DNA of 64,000 nucleotides from Pleionea mediterranea (lineage in GTDB: Bacteria > Pseudomonadota > Gammaproteobacteria > Enterobacterales > Kangiellaceae), in contig NZ_QGGU01000002.1 of NCBI RefSeq assembly GCF_003148745.1, positions 391,070 through 455,069 on the forward strand, read 5' to 3'. Below, piece by piece: positions 49,658 through 58,832 of the stretch. The position numbers and the translations under genes are program-made. Under the pieces are notes generated by a model that did no database searches, was not told the DNA's origin, and worked only from the letters and a program-made list of their open reading frames with translations. The stretch's first letter is position 1, and each line of letters begins with the position of its first letter.

Positions 49658-52567
49658 ATGCGCTTTTTAGGACGATACCTGCCGCTGGCTTTTTGTTTTA
49701 TCTGTGCTCATTTATGGGCATTTGACCCTTCACTGGAATGGAAAACATTATCGTCAAGCCATTTTGATGTGCATTATGATGCCAAGCATCGAGCTCTGGC
49801 GATCAAAACAGCCAACCTGGCAGAGCAGACGCATCAGACACTGACAAAAAAATTAAGCTGGCAACCAAAGGATAAAACACAGCTGGTCATTACCGATCAC
49901 ACGGATCTGGCCAATGGTTATGCCAGTGCCTTACCTTTCAATCGTTCGGTTTTGTTTATTCATCCGCCAACGGCAGGACGCATGGATTTTGATAGCTGGC
50001 TGGCGTCGCTTATTACTCACGAGTACACCCATGTTTTGCATCTGGATAAAACGGCAGCCGCGCCAAAATTTATTCGCAATATAATTGGTCGAGCCTGGTT
50101 TCTGTTTCCAAACGCTTATCAACCTAGCTGGTCAATAGAAGGTCTGGCAACTTATTTGGAAACCGATCACAGCCGAAAGCTCGGTCGTGGTCAAAGCAGT
50201 GTGTTTGCCATGATGATGCGTGAAGAATTAAAAAGTGGCTTTAAAAGCATCAATGAAGTGAATATGGCAAGCCCAAGCTGGCCACTGAATGCTCGCTATC
50301 TTTACGGCTATTTTTTCTTCGAGTTTATCGAGCAGACTTATGGTAAAGAGAAACTCGATTTGTATATTGAAAATTACAGTGACAACCTATTTCCTTACCT
50401 GCTGAATACTAATGCGAATAATGTGCTGGGTAAAGATATGACGGCCTTATGGCAAGCGTTTGAAGATTATTTAAACAAACGTTTGCTCGGTGAGTCCTTA
50501 TCTTCTGCTTCGAATATTTCTAGATTACTGCCACTAACCACCAATGGCTTTTTTAAATCAGATATAGGCGTAAGTAAAGAAGGTGATATTTATTGGGTTG
50601 AAAACGATGGCTATCATCAAACACGACTGAAAAAGAAGTCGGTGTCAGGTGAGGTTATTGAATTAACCGAATTGAATGCTCTGGCAACCATAGATGTTAT
50701 CGAGAATGATAAGCTGCTAATTGCTCAACCGGAAGTGTGTGATGAATATAATATTTACTACGATTTATACGTGTTTGATGAAAAGGCTGAGTCGTTTTCA
50801 AGATTGACTCATTGTTCTCGTTATATTGAAGCGGTTTGGGATGCCTCTAATAACACAGTTTTAGCACTTAAGGCCGAGGCCGGTGTGTTTCAAATTGATC
50901 GACTGGATAATAAAGGCGAATTGTTTGAAACGGTTTGGCAAGGCAGTGAAGGCGTCACCGTTTCTTATCTTGATTTATCTGAAGATGGGAAAACGCTCGC
51001 AGCCAGTTTACAACGATCACCCAATACTCGAGCAAATATTGAACTTTTCTCTTTGCGAAATAAACAATGGCAAGTGATGCATCCGGTATCAGCCCATCAG
51101 TGGTATCCACGGTTTATTAAGCCTGATACGCTCAGCTTTAGCAGTGATGTTTCCGGACGATTTAATATTTACCAGATTGATCTGACTGAAAAAAAGGTTT
51201 CGTCTGTCAGCAATGTTGACTCGGGTGTGTTTAACTATATTTACCAACCAGCCAGTGATCAACTCATTGCCATAGGTTATCAGTCCACAGGCTATGATTT
51301 ATTTCAACTGTCCGGTGAGGGTAAACTTGATCAAAATGTTGTCAGTCAAAATAGCTCGGTTCAAAGTAAATCTGTTCAAAATAAATTAACTGAAAGTCAT
51401 TCTATTCAAAACAACAATGATCAAGTCTCTGATAAAGAAACTAACGATACTAGTGATCGCAAGCAAAACTTTACCATAAACGATTATTCACCCTGGGCAA
51501 CATTAAGTCCTAAATATTGGTTGCCGTTTGTGGTCGGCAATGAAAATTCTCTGGAAGTTGGCGCTCAAATATCGGGTATGGATGCTCTGGAAAACCATGT
51601 TTATAGCCTGGCAGGCAGCGTTGAACTGGAAAAGCGTTTACCTAACTTATTTTTCACTTACCAGTTTGATCACAGCATCGAGCTACACTTGCAGCATTAT
51701 CATGATATTGTTGATGATAATGATGACAGCACATCGGATTTGGTCGAGCAAAATTCCGAGCTGGAACTGGGGTACCATTTTCCGGTGACCTCATTCCTAT
51801 CTCAATGGGATTTTGAACTGGCGATGTCGCTTGATAATTATCGCAGCTACCTCTGGCTTGACGATGATTTGCAGTTTATACGGGATAGTCAGGATATACT
51901 GGCTGGCTTTGCCGTTAGCTATAACTCGGCCAGTCAATTTTTACGTTCTATCAGTATCAACGATGGTCGTAGTGTACGAGCGGTGGTGGCTACCAGCGAT
52001 GTGTTTGACAGCGATTTTACCGGCAAAAAAGCGCTGCTGGACTGGCGCGAATATTTGCAAATTTATAAGGAACATACGCTTGCTATTCGATTAACCGCGG
52101 CAAGTGCTGAGCGGGGCGCACGAGCGTTTCGTTTAGGTGGTGATTTCAGTGATGCTTTTTTTATGCGAGCAGAAACGTTGCTAGAAGATAAATACCCATT
52201 TAGAGGTTACCAAGAAAACTCCCCTTATTTAACCGGGCGTCATTTTAGAATGATGAGTACGGAGTGGCGTTTCCCGATTGCCCATGTTGAACGAACCTGG
52301 ATGGCACCGCCGCTGGGCATTGAAAAAATCTCCGGTAAATTGTTTTACGAACAAGCCCGTGTGTTTGGTCGTTCAGAGTTTATCGTTAATGCATTGGGTC
52401 TTGGTGACTTATCGGATAAAACGTTTGATGCCTATGGTGCTGAAATAATAACGCAGTTAAGACTGGGCTATTTTTTACCCTTAAATGTAAGACTTGGTTA
52501 TGCCAGAGGTCGTGAGCCTGGGATAGGCGGTACTGAGTACTATATGAGTTTTGGCACCTCATTTTAG
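49658..52567 (+). CDS. Exported HEXXH peptidase-like / beta-propeller / outer-membrane-barrel fusion protein
   Basis: A 969-residue envelope protein. The signal peptide is at about residues 1-21 (LPLAFCFICAHLWA). Residues 25-280 resemble a gluzincin-type peptidase: ITHEYTHVLHLD (His121, Glu122, His125) and, 36 residues on, WSIEGLATYLE (Glu161), a full zinc-ligand set. Residues 300-570 hold PD40/WD-like propeller blades (GDIYWVENDGYHQTRLKK, LDLSEDGKTLAAS). A Gln/Asn/Ser-rich linker (575-620) precedes a C-terminal beta-barrel domain (630-969) of surface-antigen type, ending in YYMSFGTSF with a terminal Phe. The frame extends to 49598, but ATG 49658 matches the signal peptide. Homologues of this fusion occur in marine gammaproteobacteria; function unknown. 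Confidence 0.85.
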   Translation: MRFLGRYLPLAFCFICAHLWAFDPSLEWKTLSSSHFDVHYDAKHRALAIKTANLAEQTHQTLTKKLSWQPKDKTQLVITDHTDLANGYASALPFNRSVLFIHPPTAGRMDFDSWLASLITHEYTHVLHLDKTAAAPKFIRNIIGRAWFLFPNAYQPSWSIEGLATYLETDHSRKLGRGQSSVFAMMMREELKSGFKSINEVNMASPSWPLNARYLYGYFFFEFIEQTYGKEKLDLYIENYSDNLFPYLLNTNANNVLGKDMTALWQAFEDYLNKRLLGESLSSASNISRLLPLTTNGFFKSDIGVSKEGDIYWVENDGYHQTRLKKKSVSGEVIELTELNALATIDVIENDKLLIAQPEVCDEYNIYYDLYVFDEKAESFSRLTHCSRYIEAVWDASNNTVLALKAEAGVFQIDRLDNKGELFETVWQGSEGVTVSYLDLSEDGKTLAASLQRSPNTRANIELFSLRNKQWQVMHPVSAHQWYPRFIKPDTLSFSSDVSGRFNIYQIDLTEKKVSSVSNVDSGVFNYIYQPASDQLIAIGYQSTGYDLFQLSGEGKLDQNVVSQNSSVQSKSVQNKLTESHSIQNNNDQVSDKETNDTSDRKQNFTINDYSPWATLSPKYWLPFVVGNENSLEVGAQISGMDALENHVYSLAGSVELEKRLPNLFFTYQFDHSIELHLQHYHDIVDDNDDSTSDLVEQNSELELGYHFPVTSFLSQWDFELAMSLDNYRSYLWLDDDLQFIRDSQDILAGFAVSYNSASQFLRSISINDGRSVRAVVATSDVFDSDFTGKKALLDWREYLQIYKEHTLAIRLTAASAERGARAFRLGGDFSDAFFMRAETLLEDKYPFRGYQENSPYLTGRHFRMMSTEWRFPIAHVERTWMAPPLGIEKISGKLFYEQARVFGRSEFIVNALGLGDLSDKTFDAYGAEIITQLRLGYFLPLNVRLGYARGREPGIGGTEYYMSFGTSF

Positions 52568-52705
52568 CCATTATTTATTATGGTTAACGAATATCAGAGA
52601 CAATAAATATTATAGTTAAGTAGTTATCGAGGAAAAAGACGCTTGGTTTCAAGTATTAACGTTTAAATACACCATTGTTATGTTTTGTCATTGTGAGGAG
52701 CAATC

Positions 52706-53239
52706 ATGCAAACGATTAATGTTTTAGTAAAACTGGCCGCTGTTTTGAGTGTTGTTGTTTGTCTGGGCGTTTTTTCCGCCGAGCCTCCAAAAGCTTGTCA
52801 GTCAGTGGAGCATCGTCAGTTTGATTTCTGGATCGGTGACTGGAATGTATATTCTAAAGATGGCAAGTTAGTTGGTACCAACTCAATTACTTCTTCATTA
52901 AATGGTTGCGTATTGAAAGAACATTATAAAACAGCCAAAGGCTATGAAGGGGAAAGTTTTAATTTATATGACGCCACAACAAAGCAGTGGCACCAAACCT
53001 GGGTTGATAATGCGGGCACCTTGTTGCAGCTTGATGGTGTCTGGAACGGTCAGGTTATGACCCTGTTAGGTAAAGGACTTACTCGAAAAGGCGAACCTGT
53101 AACCCATCGTATTCAGTGGCGGCCACAAGATAATGGTGATGTTCATCAGGTGTGGGATATCACTAAGGATGGTGGTCAGCACTGGCAAAGTAACTTTTTT
53201 GGCGTTTATCAAAAGAAACAGCGTCAAAAGAAAAAATAA
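52706..53239 (+). CDS. Exported DUF1579-like protein
   Basis: A 177-residue protein with a signal peptide (VKLAAVLSVVVCLGVFSA, cleavage about residue 25) and a lipocalin-like strand domain with HRQFDFWIGDWNVYSKDGK, the motif of DUF1579-type proteins, then WHQTWVDNAGTLLQLDG and FFGVYQKK. The last residues are strongly basic (KKQRQKKK). Unknown role in the envelope. A GAGGAG ribosome-binding site precedes the ATG. Its stop is 4 bp from the stop of the convergent ACT-domain gene. Confidence 0.75.
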   Translation: MQTINVLVKLAAVLSVVVCLGVFSAEPPKACQSVEHRQFDFWIGDWNVYSKDGKLVGTNSITSSLNGCVLKEHYKTAKGYEGESFNLYDATTKQWHQTWVDNAGTLLQLDGVWNGQVMTLLGKGLTRKGEPVTHRIQWRPQDNGDVHQVWDITKDGGQHWQSNFFGVYQKKQRQKKK

Positions 53240-53243
53240 GCGA

Positions 53244-53651
53244 TTAATCAAACGAGTTGACCGAGCGAATGTTATGGCCTTGTTGACGCAAGGTCATTAG
53301 TGTTTTTCCAATGTGTTTATTTTGCACCAGCAGATAGTCGGTGTTAAATGTTGATACAACAAAAATGCTGATGTTTGCCTGTGCCAGCTGTTGTGCCATA
53401 TTGGCCAGCACGCCCACCATACTAAAGTCCAGGGTTTCATCTATTTTTATTGCCTGCCAATGATGTTGCGCTTCAATAACAGGCTTGTCTTTTAGCCACT
53501 GGGTTGGCGCAACAATGGATAGCTCATCATGGGACACACTCAGACTGTACAGATGGCGAGCTTTTGATGGTAACGTCACTGGTGATGACAGTTTTGCAAT
53601 CGTCATTTCTGTTTGGTCGTGCAACAATGAAAATGTGTCTGTTGTTGTCAT
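53244..53651 (-). CDS. ACT-domain protein (ACT_7/CASTOR-like)
   Basis: A 135-residue protein with an N-terminal domain and a C-terminal ACT_7-type domain: WQAIKIDETLDFSMVGVLANMAQQLAQANISIFVVSTFNTDYLLV. This family is predicted to bind amino acids; the bacterial members lack a known partner. It is tightly convergent with the DUF1579-like gene, and the acpH gene lies 21 bp upstream on the same strand, so the two may be co-transcribed. Confidence 0.88.
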   Translation of the reverse strand: MTTTDTFSLLHDQTEMTIAKLSSPVTLPSKARHLYSLSVSHDELSIVAPTQWLKDKPVIEAQHHWQAIKIDETLDFSMVGVLANMAQQLAQANISIFVVSTFNTDYLLVQNKHIGKTLMTLRQQGHNIRSVNSFD

Positions 53652-53672
53652 GATATTGCCTTACGGTTGCTT

Positions 53673-54272
53673 TTATTCGATAGCATTATGGTGCCGAATA
53701 TAGGTTTGTGTCATGGTTTGCATATCGCTGAATATCTCCAGAAAAACATCGTGGGGCGGCTGCTTATAGTCCGTTTTTATTTGCTCAAGACATTCATGCA
53801 GTTTTTCACCTCGTTTCAAACGCTTAGCAACCAGAGAGACATTATGGGTTATTTGCGACATTGAGCGATATTTTAAAAACAAATCTTGACTCATCAGGTA
53901 ATTCAGAAAGCGCTTTTGAGAGTCTGGTACCCATTGCCAATGGTCAGTGATCCAATGATTAATTGTTTGTTGAAACTGCTCAAGCGATTGATCAAATTGA
54001 TTATCCCAGTTGTTTGCAAGCCAGTGATCGAACCAGAAGTCGATGATAATGCCGGAAAAGCGACGTCGGCCCTGAGCAAACTCTTGCCGTAAGTTGATGA
54101 TGGCTGGTAAATTATCAAATACAGAATCGATCTGTCGGTGCAGTTGTACACCCAGTGCAATGTCATTCGGTAGATGGTCAAAGTGTCGACCTCGAATATG
54201 TTCACCAATTAAATTGCCTATGGTGATTTCAGGGTATTGATAAGACAAAGCGGCGTGCGCTAAATAATTCAT
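53673..54272 (-). CDS. acpH: Acyl carrier protein phosphodiesterase
   Basis: A 199-residue HD-like hydrolase of the AcpH/DUF479 family, which removes the 4'-phosphopantetheine group from holo-ACP. It shows the family pattern MNYLAHAALSYQYPEITIGNLIGEHIRGRHFDHLP, GVQLHRQIDSVFD, RRRFSGIIIDFWFDHWLANNW with the His/Asp metal residues, and TYIRHHNAIE at the end. Full length. Confidence 0.93.
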   Translation of the reverse strand: MNYLAHAALSYQYPEITIGNLIGEHIRGRHFDHLPNDIALGVQLHRQIDSVFDNLPAIINLRQEFAQGRRRFSGIIIDFWFDHWLANNWDNQFDQSLEQFQQTINHWITDHWQWVPDSQKRFLNYLMSQDLFLKYRSMSQITHNVSLVAKRLKRGEKLHECLEQIKTDYKQPPHDVFLEIFSDMQTMTQTYIRHHNAIE

Positions 54273-54390
54273 GGGTTAAGTATAACGGTTAGCGTATGAA
54301 TAATGGTTAAAATAGTGACCATTGCTGGAAACTTAAGGCGTTTGTTTCTATGCTTATCATAGCGCAGTTACAGTTTAATTTGAGGTATTC

Positions 54391-54777
54391 ATGGCCAGTT
54401 GGGTAGAAAAGTCCTGCCAAAATTTATTGAAAAAGCTAAATGGCATTCCACAAGGGAGCGAACGTGAGCAACAACAGCTTGCGCTGCTAATGAGTGGATT
54501 TGCGGATATTAATAAGGAAATGATGCGCCGTGCCGCCGAAAATGCCCGGGCACAATTTGGCCAGACAAGTGATGCGGCTGAAAAAGAGACGAGTAAAGGC
54601 TCGGTCAGCCAGTCAGAGCAGAGCGCCACTAAAGCAAGCGCCAGCAAACAGGGGGATAGCAGCGACAATAAGGCGGCTAAAGATCTTGATGATACCCCCG
54701 ATCTGGATGATTTTGATGCCTTCGATGAAGAACTCGATATGATTGAGCAGACTTTAATTCGCTCGATCGGCGACTAG
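54391..54777 (+). CDS. Hypothetical acidic protein, 128 residues
   Basis: A protein starting MASWVEKSCQNLLKKLNGIPQGSEREQQQLALL, helical for the first 60 residues, then a Ser/Gln/Lys/Ala-rich low-complexity linker (SKGSVSQSEQSATKASASK) and an acidic C-terminus (DLDDTPDLDDFDAFDEELDMIEQTLIRSIGD). It is probably partly disordered. An upstream GAGG supports ATG 54391. No family is known to me. It could be an adaptor whose acidic helix binds another protein. Confidence 0.65.
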   Translation: MASWVEKSCQNLLKKLNGIPQGSEREQQQLALLMSGFADINKEMMRRAAENARAQFGQTSDAAEKETSKGSVSQSEQSATKASASKQGDSSDNKAAKDLDDTPDLDDFDAFDEELDMIEQTLIRSIGD

Positions 54778-54928
54778 CTGGTTCCCAATTAGTTCGCAAA
54801 CAAGTTCAGGCAGGCGCTTAACGCTACTAACTAATAGCCCTTTCTTACCCTATTCGTCCAGAATCTGGCGTAACCGCTGGTGATCGTAATTTAACCTTTG
54901 ATATAATCGCCGCCTTTCTCATTTTGGG

Positions 54929-55063
54929 GCTAGAGCTCCGGTGAAAAGCAGAGAAGGCTGTATTTGTGACGGCCATTTCTTATAGCTTTTTGCTCTAATG
55001 TGTAATTTTGCTAATTGTAGGTAATTGGCGCTGAACTCCGGCGAAATACCGGAAAGGTGTAGT
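54929..55063 (+). repeat. Imperfect direct repeat in the miaB leader
   Basis: Two related blocks of about 35 bp, 54929-54963 and 55030-55063, share GCT(A)GARCTCCGGYGAAA, a following pairing segment, GAAAGG or GAAGG, then TGTA. In the second block CCGG pairs with CCGG around CGAAATA and GGAAAGG can serve as the miaB ribosome-binding site. It lies in a 290-bp gene-free region before miaB. Confidence 0.6.
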
Positions 55064-55068
55064 AAAAC

Positions 55069-56394
55069 ATGGCGAAGAAGCTTTATATCAAAACTTGGGG
55101 TTGCCAGATGAATGAATACGATTCATCGCGAATGGCCGATTTATTAAACGATACCCATGAACTTGAAATAACCGATAATCCGGAAGACGCTGATGTTTTA
55201 TTGTTAAATACCTGTTCCATTCGTGAAAAAGCGCAGGAAAAAGTGTTCTCGCAACTTGGTCAATGGAAAAACTTTAAAGAGAAGAATCCCGATCTGGTAA
55301 TCGGCGTTGGCGGCTGTGTCGCCAGTCAGGAAGGAGAGGCCATTCGTTCACGAGCGCCTCACGTTGATATGGTGTTTGGGCCGCAAACTCTGCATCGCAT
55401 TCCTGAGATGATGGAGTCGGTAAAAACCAAAAATGCTTCCGTTGTCGATATTACCTTTCCTGAAATTGAAAAATTTGATCGTCTTCCGGAACCGAAAGCC
55501 AATGGTGTTACGGCGTTTGTTTCCATAATGGAAGGTTGCAGTAAGTATTGTACCTTCTGTGTGGTGCCTTACACCCGCGGTGAAGAAGTCAGTCGCCCGT
55601 TTGATGATGTTATTGCCGAGGTGGTTGAGCTTGCTGATCAGGGGGTTCGAGAAATCAATCTGCTGGGGCAAAATGTAAATGCCTATTACGGCGCAACACA
55701 CGATGGTCGCATTGCCGATTTGGCTGAACTGATTACCTACGTTGCCGCTGTTGAGGGGATCGAACGTATCCGTTTTACCACATCACATCCGGTGGAGTTT
55801 TCTGACAGTTTGATAGAGGTTTATGGCGAAGTGCCAGAGCTGGTGAGTCATTTGCATTTGCCAGTACAAAGTGGCTCCAATACGATTTTATCGGCCATGA
55901 AGCGGGGCCATACCCGAGATGAATACCTAAATAAAATCAACCGGTTAAAAGCTATTCGCCCAAATATCAGTTTATCGTCTGACTTTATTATTGGTTTTCC
56001 AGGTGAAACCGAGCAAGATTTTGAAGACACCATGGATTTAATAGCGGAAGTGGGTTTTGATTACAGCTTTAGCTTTATTTACAGCGCTCGCCCCGGAACG
56101 CCTGCGTCGGATCTGCCCGATGAAACCCCCATGGCGGATAAAAAACGTCGGCTGCAATTACTGCAACAGCGCATTAACCAGCAAACTCAGGACATCAGCC
56201 GAAAACTGGTGGGTACTGAACAAACCTTGTTGGTTGAAGGGCCGAGTAAAAAAGACATTATGCAACTTAGTGGTCGTACAGAGTGTAACCGTGTGGTGAA
56301 CTTTGCCGGGTCTCATAAATTGATAGGCAAGTTTGCTAAAGTGATGATAACCGAAGCCTTACCCAATTCACTCAGAGCAGAACTGATCCAGTAA
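55069..56394 (+). CDS. miaB: tRNA-2-methylthio-N6-dimethylallyladenosine synthase
   Basis: A 441-residue radical-SAM methylthiotransferase acting on i6A37 of tRNA. Three domains: the UPF0004 domain ([21 protein letters not shown], with [11 protein letters not shown] and GVGGCVASQ cysteines), the radical-SAM domain with C-x3-C-x2-C in [17 protein letters not shown], and a C-terminal TRAM domain ([30 protein letters not shown]). Length and motifs are standard. It is the first gene of miaB-ybeZ-ybeY-corC-lnt, the conserved gammaproteobacterial order. Confidence 0.97.
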   Translation: MAKKLYIKTWGCQMNEYDSSRMADLLNDTHELEITDNPEDADVLLLNTCSIREKAQEKVFSQLGQWKNFKEKNPDLVIGVGGCVASQEGEAIRSRAPHVDMVFGPQTLHRIPEMMESVKTKNASVVDITFPEIEKFDRLPEPKANGVTAFVSIMEGCSKYCTFCVVPYTRGEEVSRPFDDVIAEVVELADQGVREINLLGQNVNAYYGATHDGRIADLAELITYVAAVEGIERIRFTTSHPVEFSDSLIEVYGEVPELVSHLHLPVQSGSNTILSAMKRGHTRDEYLNKINRLKAIRPNISLSSDFIIGFPGETEQDFEDTMDLIAEVGFDYSFSFIYSARPGTPASDLPDETPMADKKRRLQLLQQRINQQTQDISRKLVGTEQTLLVEGPSKKDIMQLSGRTECNRVVNFAGSHKLIGKFAKVMITEALPNSLRAELIQ

Positions 56395-56421
56395 TCGCTA
56401 TTTAACGAAACGAGCGTAATT

Positions 56422-57405
56422 TTGACAGAAACCACCAGTATTCAATTTGATCTTGAGCCCGCCGATAACGAACGTCTGGCTGACCTATGCGGCTATCTGG
56501 ACGAAAATTTTCGACTGATAGAACGCCGTCTAGGCATTGAAGTGAACAATCGCGGCAATGCTTTCCAACTTATCGGTGAAACCGTCAATATCAATGCCGG
56601 GCGCGATGTTATCGAAGAGCTTTATCAGGAAACGGGGCAGCGCGAAGCATTAAAAGCAGAAACAGTCCACGTTATCCTACAGTCTCGCGCCAGTCAGCTT
56701 AAGTCGGATAAAGAAGATAAAAAGCAGCCCGACGTGGTGATCACCACCAAACGAGGCTTGATCCGCCCACGAGGGCATAACCAGCAGCGTTACGTTGAGC
56801 GAATACTTGCCAGCGATATCAGCTTTGGTATTGGCCCAGCCGGAACCGGAAAAACTTACCTGGCTGTTGCGGCAGCGGTCGATGCATTGGAGCGGCAGGA
56901 AATTCGACGCATTATTCTAACTCGTCCGGCGGTTGAGGCTGGTGAACGACTGGGATTTTTGCCTGGCGATTTAAATCAGAAAGTCGATCCTTACTTACGT
57001 CCTTTATACGATGCATTGTATGAAATGCTCGGATTTGAGCGAGTGGCAAAATTAATGGAGCGTAATGTGATTGAGGTTGCGCCACTTGCCTACATGCGTG
57101 GCCGTACCCTGAACGAAGCCTTTATTATTCTGGATGAAAGTCAGAATACCACTGCAGAGCAGATGAAAATGTTGTTGACGCGTATTGGCTTTGGATCGAA
57201 AGCGGTGATCACTGGCGATATTACTCAGGTGGATTTGCCTCGTGGTACCAAATCGGGTCTTCGACAGGCAATTGAGGTTTTGAAAAACATCAAAGAGATT
57301 AGCTTTACCTTTTTCCAGTCGGCCGATGTGGTGCGTCACCCTGTGGTACAGCGGGTGGTTCAGGCCTATGAGAAGTTTGATCTGGATTCGCAAAAAGATA
57401 AATAA
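56422..57405 (+). CDS. ybeZ: PhoH-like ATPase YbeZ
   Basis: A 327-residue P-loop ATPase of the PhoH family. Walker A is in SFGIGPAGTGKTYLAVAAA, Walker B in EAFIILDESQNTT. GDITQVDLP and the KxGL region follow, as is usual. Translation begins at TTG 56422. It is thought to partner YbeY in ribosome or RNA metabolism, and ybeY is the next gene after 13 nt. Within the conserved operon. Confidence 0.96.
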   Translation: MTETTSIQFDLEPADNERLADLCGYLDENFRLIERRLGIEVNNRGNAFQLIGETVNINAGRDVIEELYQETGQREALKAETVHVILQSRASQLKSDKEDKKQPDVVITTKRGLIRPRGHNQQRYVERILASDISFGIGPAGTGKTYLAVAAAVDALERQEIRRIILTRPAVEAGERLGFLPGDLNQKVDPYLRPLYDALYEMLGFERVAKLMERNVIEVAPLAYMRGRTLNEAFIILDESQNTTAEQMKMLLTRIGFGSKAVITGDITQVDLPRGTKSGLRQAIEVLKNIKEISFTFFQSADVVRHPVVQRVVQAYEKFDLDSQKDK

Positions 57406-57418
57406 ATGGGGCCTATAA

Positions 57419-57889
57419 ATGGAAATTGAACTCGATCTGGATATTGCCGATAATTTGCAGCAGGTACCCACCGAAGAGCAGTTTCGAGGCTGGATCACCC
57501 AGGCATTAACCGCAGGTGGTTACAATAAGAATTCTGTTGAGTTGTCGGTAATGGTGGTTTCCGAAACCGTTAGCCAGACACTGAATGATCAATATCGGGG
57601 TAAAAACAAACCCACCAATGTGTTGTCTTTTCCGGCAGAGATCCCTGAGTTTGTCGAATCAGAATTAATTGGTGATATGGTGATTTGTGCGCCTCTGGTG
57701 CAAAAAGAAGCCGAACAGCAAAATAAGTCGCTGCAAGATCATTGGGCACACCTGACGGTTCATGGCTGTCTTCATCTGTTGGGGTTTGATCATATAGAAG
57801 ATGAAGAGGCAGAGCAGATGGAGGCTATTGAAATCAAAGTGTTACAGCAACTTGGTATCGCTAATCCTTATCTTTTAATCGAGTCCTGA
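57419..57889 (+). CDS. ybeY: Endoribonuclease YbeY
   Basis: A 156-residue single-strand-specific metallo-endoribonuclease used in 16S rRNA 3'-end maturation and ribosome quality control. The zinc-binding H-x3-H-x5-H motif is present in HLTVHGCLHLLGFDH, and the substrate strand NKPTNVLSFPAE is conserved. Length agrees with E. coli (155). Lies between ybeZ and corC. Confidence 0.97.
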   Translation: MEIELDLDIADNLQQVPTEEQFRGWITQALTAGGYNKNSVELSVMVVSETVSQTLNDQYRGKNKPTNVLSFPAEIPEFVESELIGDMVICAPLVQKEAEQQNKSLQDHWAHLTVHGCLHLLGFDHIEDEEAEQMEAIEIKVLQQLGIANPYLLIES

Positions 57890-57904
57890 TGGACGTAGTT
57901 TTTT

Positions 57905-57925
57905 CAGTTTAGCTTTGCTAAACTG
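57905..57925 (+). other. Perfect stem-loop between ybeY and corC
   Basis: CAGTTTAGC and GCTAAACTG form a 9-bp stem with a TTT loop, 16 nt after the ybeY stop. It is preceded rather than followed by a T-run, so read-through into corC is expected; it may stabilise the upstream mRNA. Confidence 0.5.
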
Positions 57926-57959
57926 ACTCAGTTATCAACATAAGAGATCACACTAGACA

Positions 57960-58829
57960 ATGGATGAACACCCGCCCTCGCGGTCATGGCTAGAGCGTTT
58001 AACGCATTTAATTCAATCCGAACCCAAAGATCGTGCTGATATCGTCGATATCTTAAAGACCGCACAGCAAAACTCCCTGATAAACCTTGATGTCTTAACC
58101 ATGCTTGAAGGCGTGCTTCAAGTCGCGGATATGCAGGTGCGGGATATTATGATTCCGCGTCCGCAAATGGTTGTGATCGAGCAGGATATGGCAATCGAAC
58201 AGATACTTTCCGTGGTGATTGATTCTTCCCATTCGCGGTTTCCCGTAATTGGTGATGATCGTGATGATCTTGAAGGCATTTTATTGGCTAAAGATCTGTT
58301 ACCAGCATTGCTTGAAAATGCGCAGGGAGAATCTGGCTCACGCTTTGATCTGAAAGAAGTATTGCGACCTGCGGTTATCGTACCCGAGAGTAAACGCCTC
58401 GATGTTTTATTAAAAGACTTTCGAGTAAACCGCAATCATATGGCGATTGTGGTTGATGAATACGGTGGTGTTGCCGGATTGGTCACCATTGAAGACGTGC
58501 TTGAGCAAATCGTCGGCGAAATTGAAGATGAACATGATTTCGATGATGAAGATGATCATATCAAAGCGCACGATGACAATGAATTTGTTATTAAGGCGCA
58601 AACACCTATTGATGAATTTAATCAATATTTCAAATCGGATCTCAGTGCTGAAGAGTTTGACACCATAGGTGGATTAATCATCCAGGCATTCGGACATCTG
58701 CCGGTAAAAGATGAAGTTGTGGTGCTTGGAAGCTTTGAGTTTACCGTATTAGCAGCGGACACCCGACGTGTGCGGCTGGTCAGAATGACTGTGCTGGAAA
58801 CCGTTGACGAGAGTGAACAAGAAAGCTAA
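57960..58829 (+). CDS. corC: CBS-domain protein CorC (YbeX)
   Basis: A 289-residue soluble protein: two CBS domains (about 70-195; VRDIMIPRPQMVVIEQDMAIEQIL, SRFPVIGDDRDDLEGILLAKDLL and VVDEYGGVAGLVTIEDVLEQIVGEIEDEHD), then a C-terminal CorC/HlyC transporter-associated domain (DTIGGLIIQAFGHLPVKDEVVV). It lacks the membrane DUF21 domain, as YbeX does. Linked to magnesium/cobalt efflux in enterics and to ribosome metabolism through ybeY. lnt follows after 3 nt. Confidence 0.95.
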   Translation: MDEHPPSRSWLERLTHLIQSEPKDRADIVDILKTAQQNSLINLDVLTMLEGVLQVADMQVRDIMIPRPQMVVIEQDMAIEQILSVVIDSSHSRFPVIGDDRDDLEGILLAKDLLPALLENAQGESGSRFDLKEVLRPAVIVPESKRLDVLLKDFRVNRNHMAIVVDEYGGVAGLVTIEDVLEQIVGEIEDEHDFDDEDDHIKAHDDNEFVIKAQTPIDEFNQYFKSDLSAEEFDTIGGLIIQAFGHLPVKDEVVVLGSFEFTVLAADTRRVRLVRMTVLETVDESEQES

Positions 58830-58832
58830 TCC

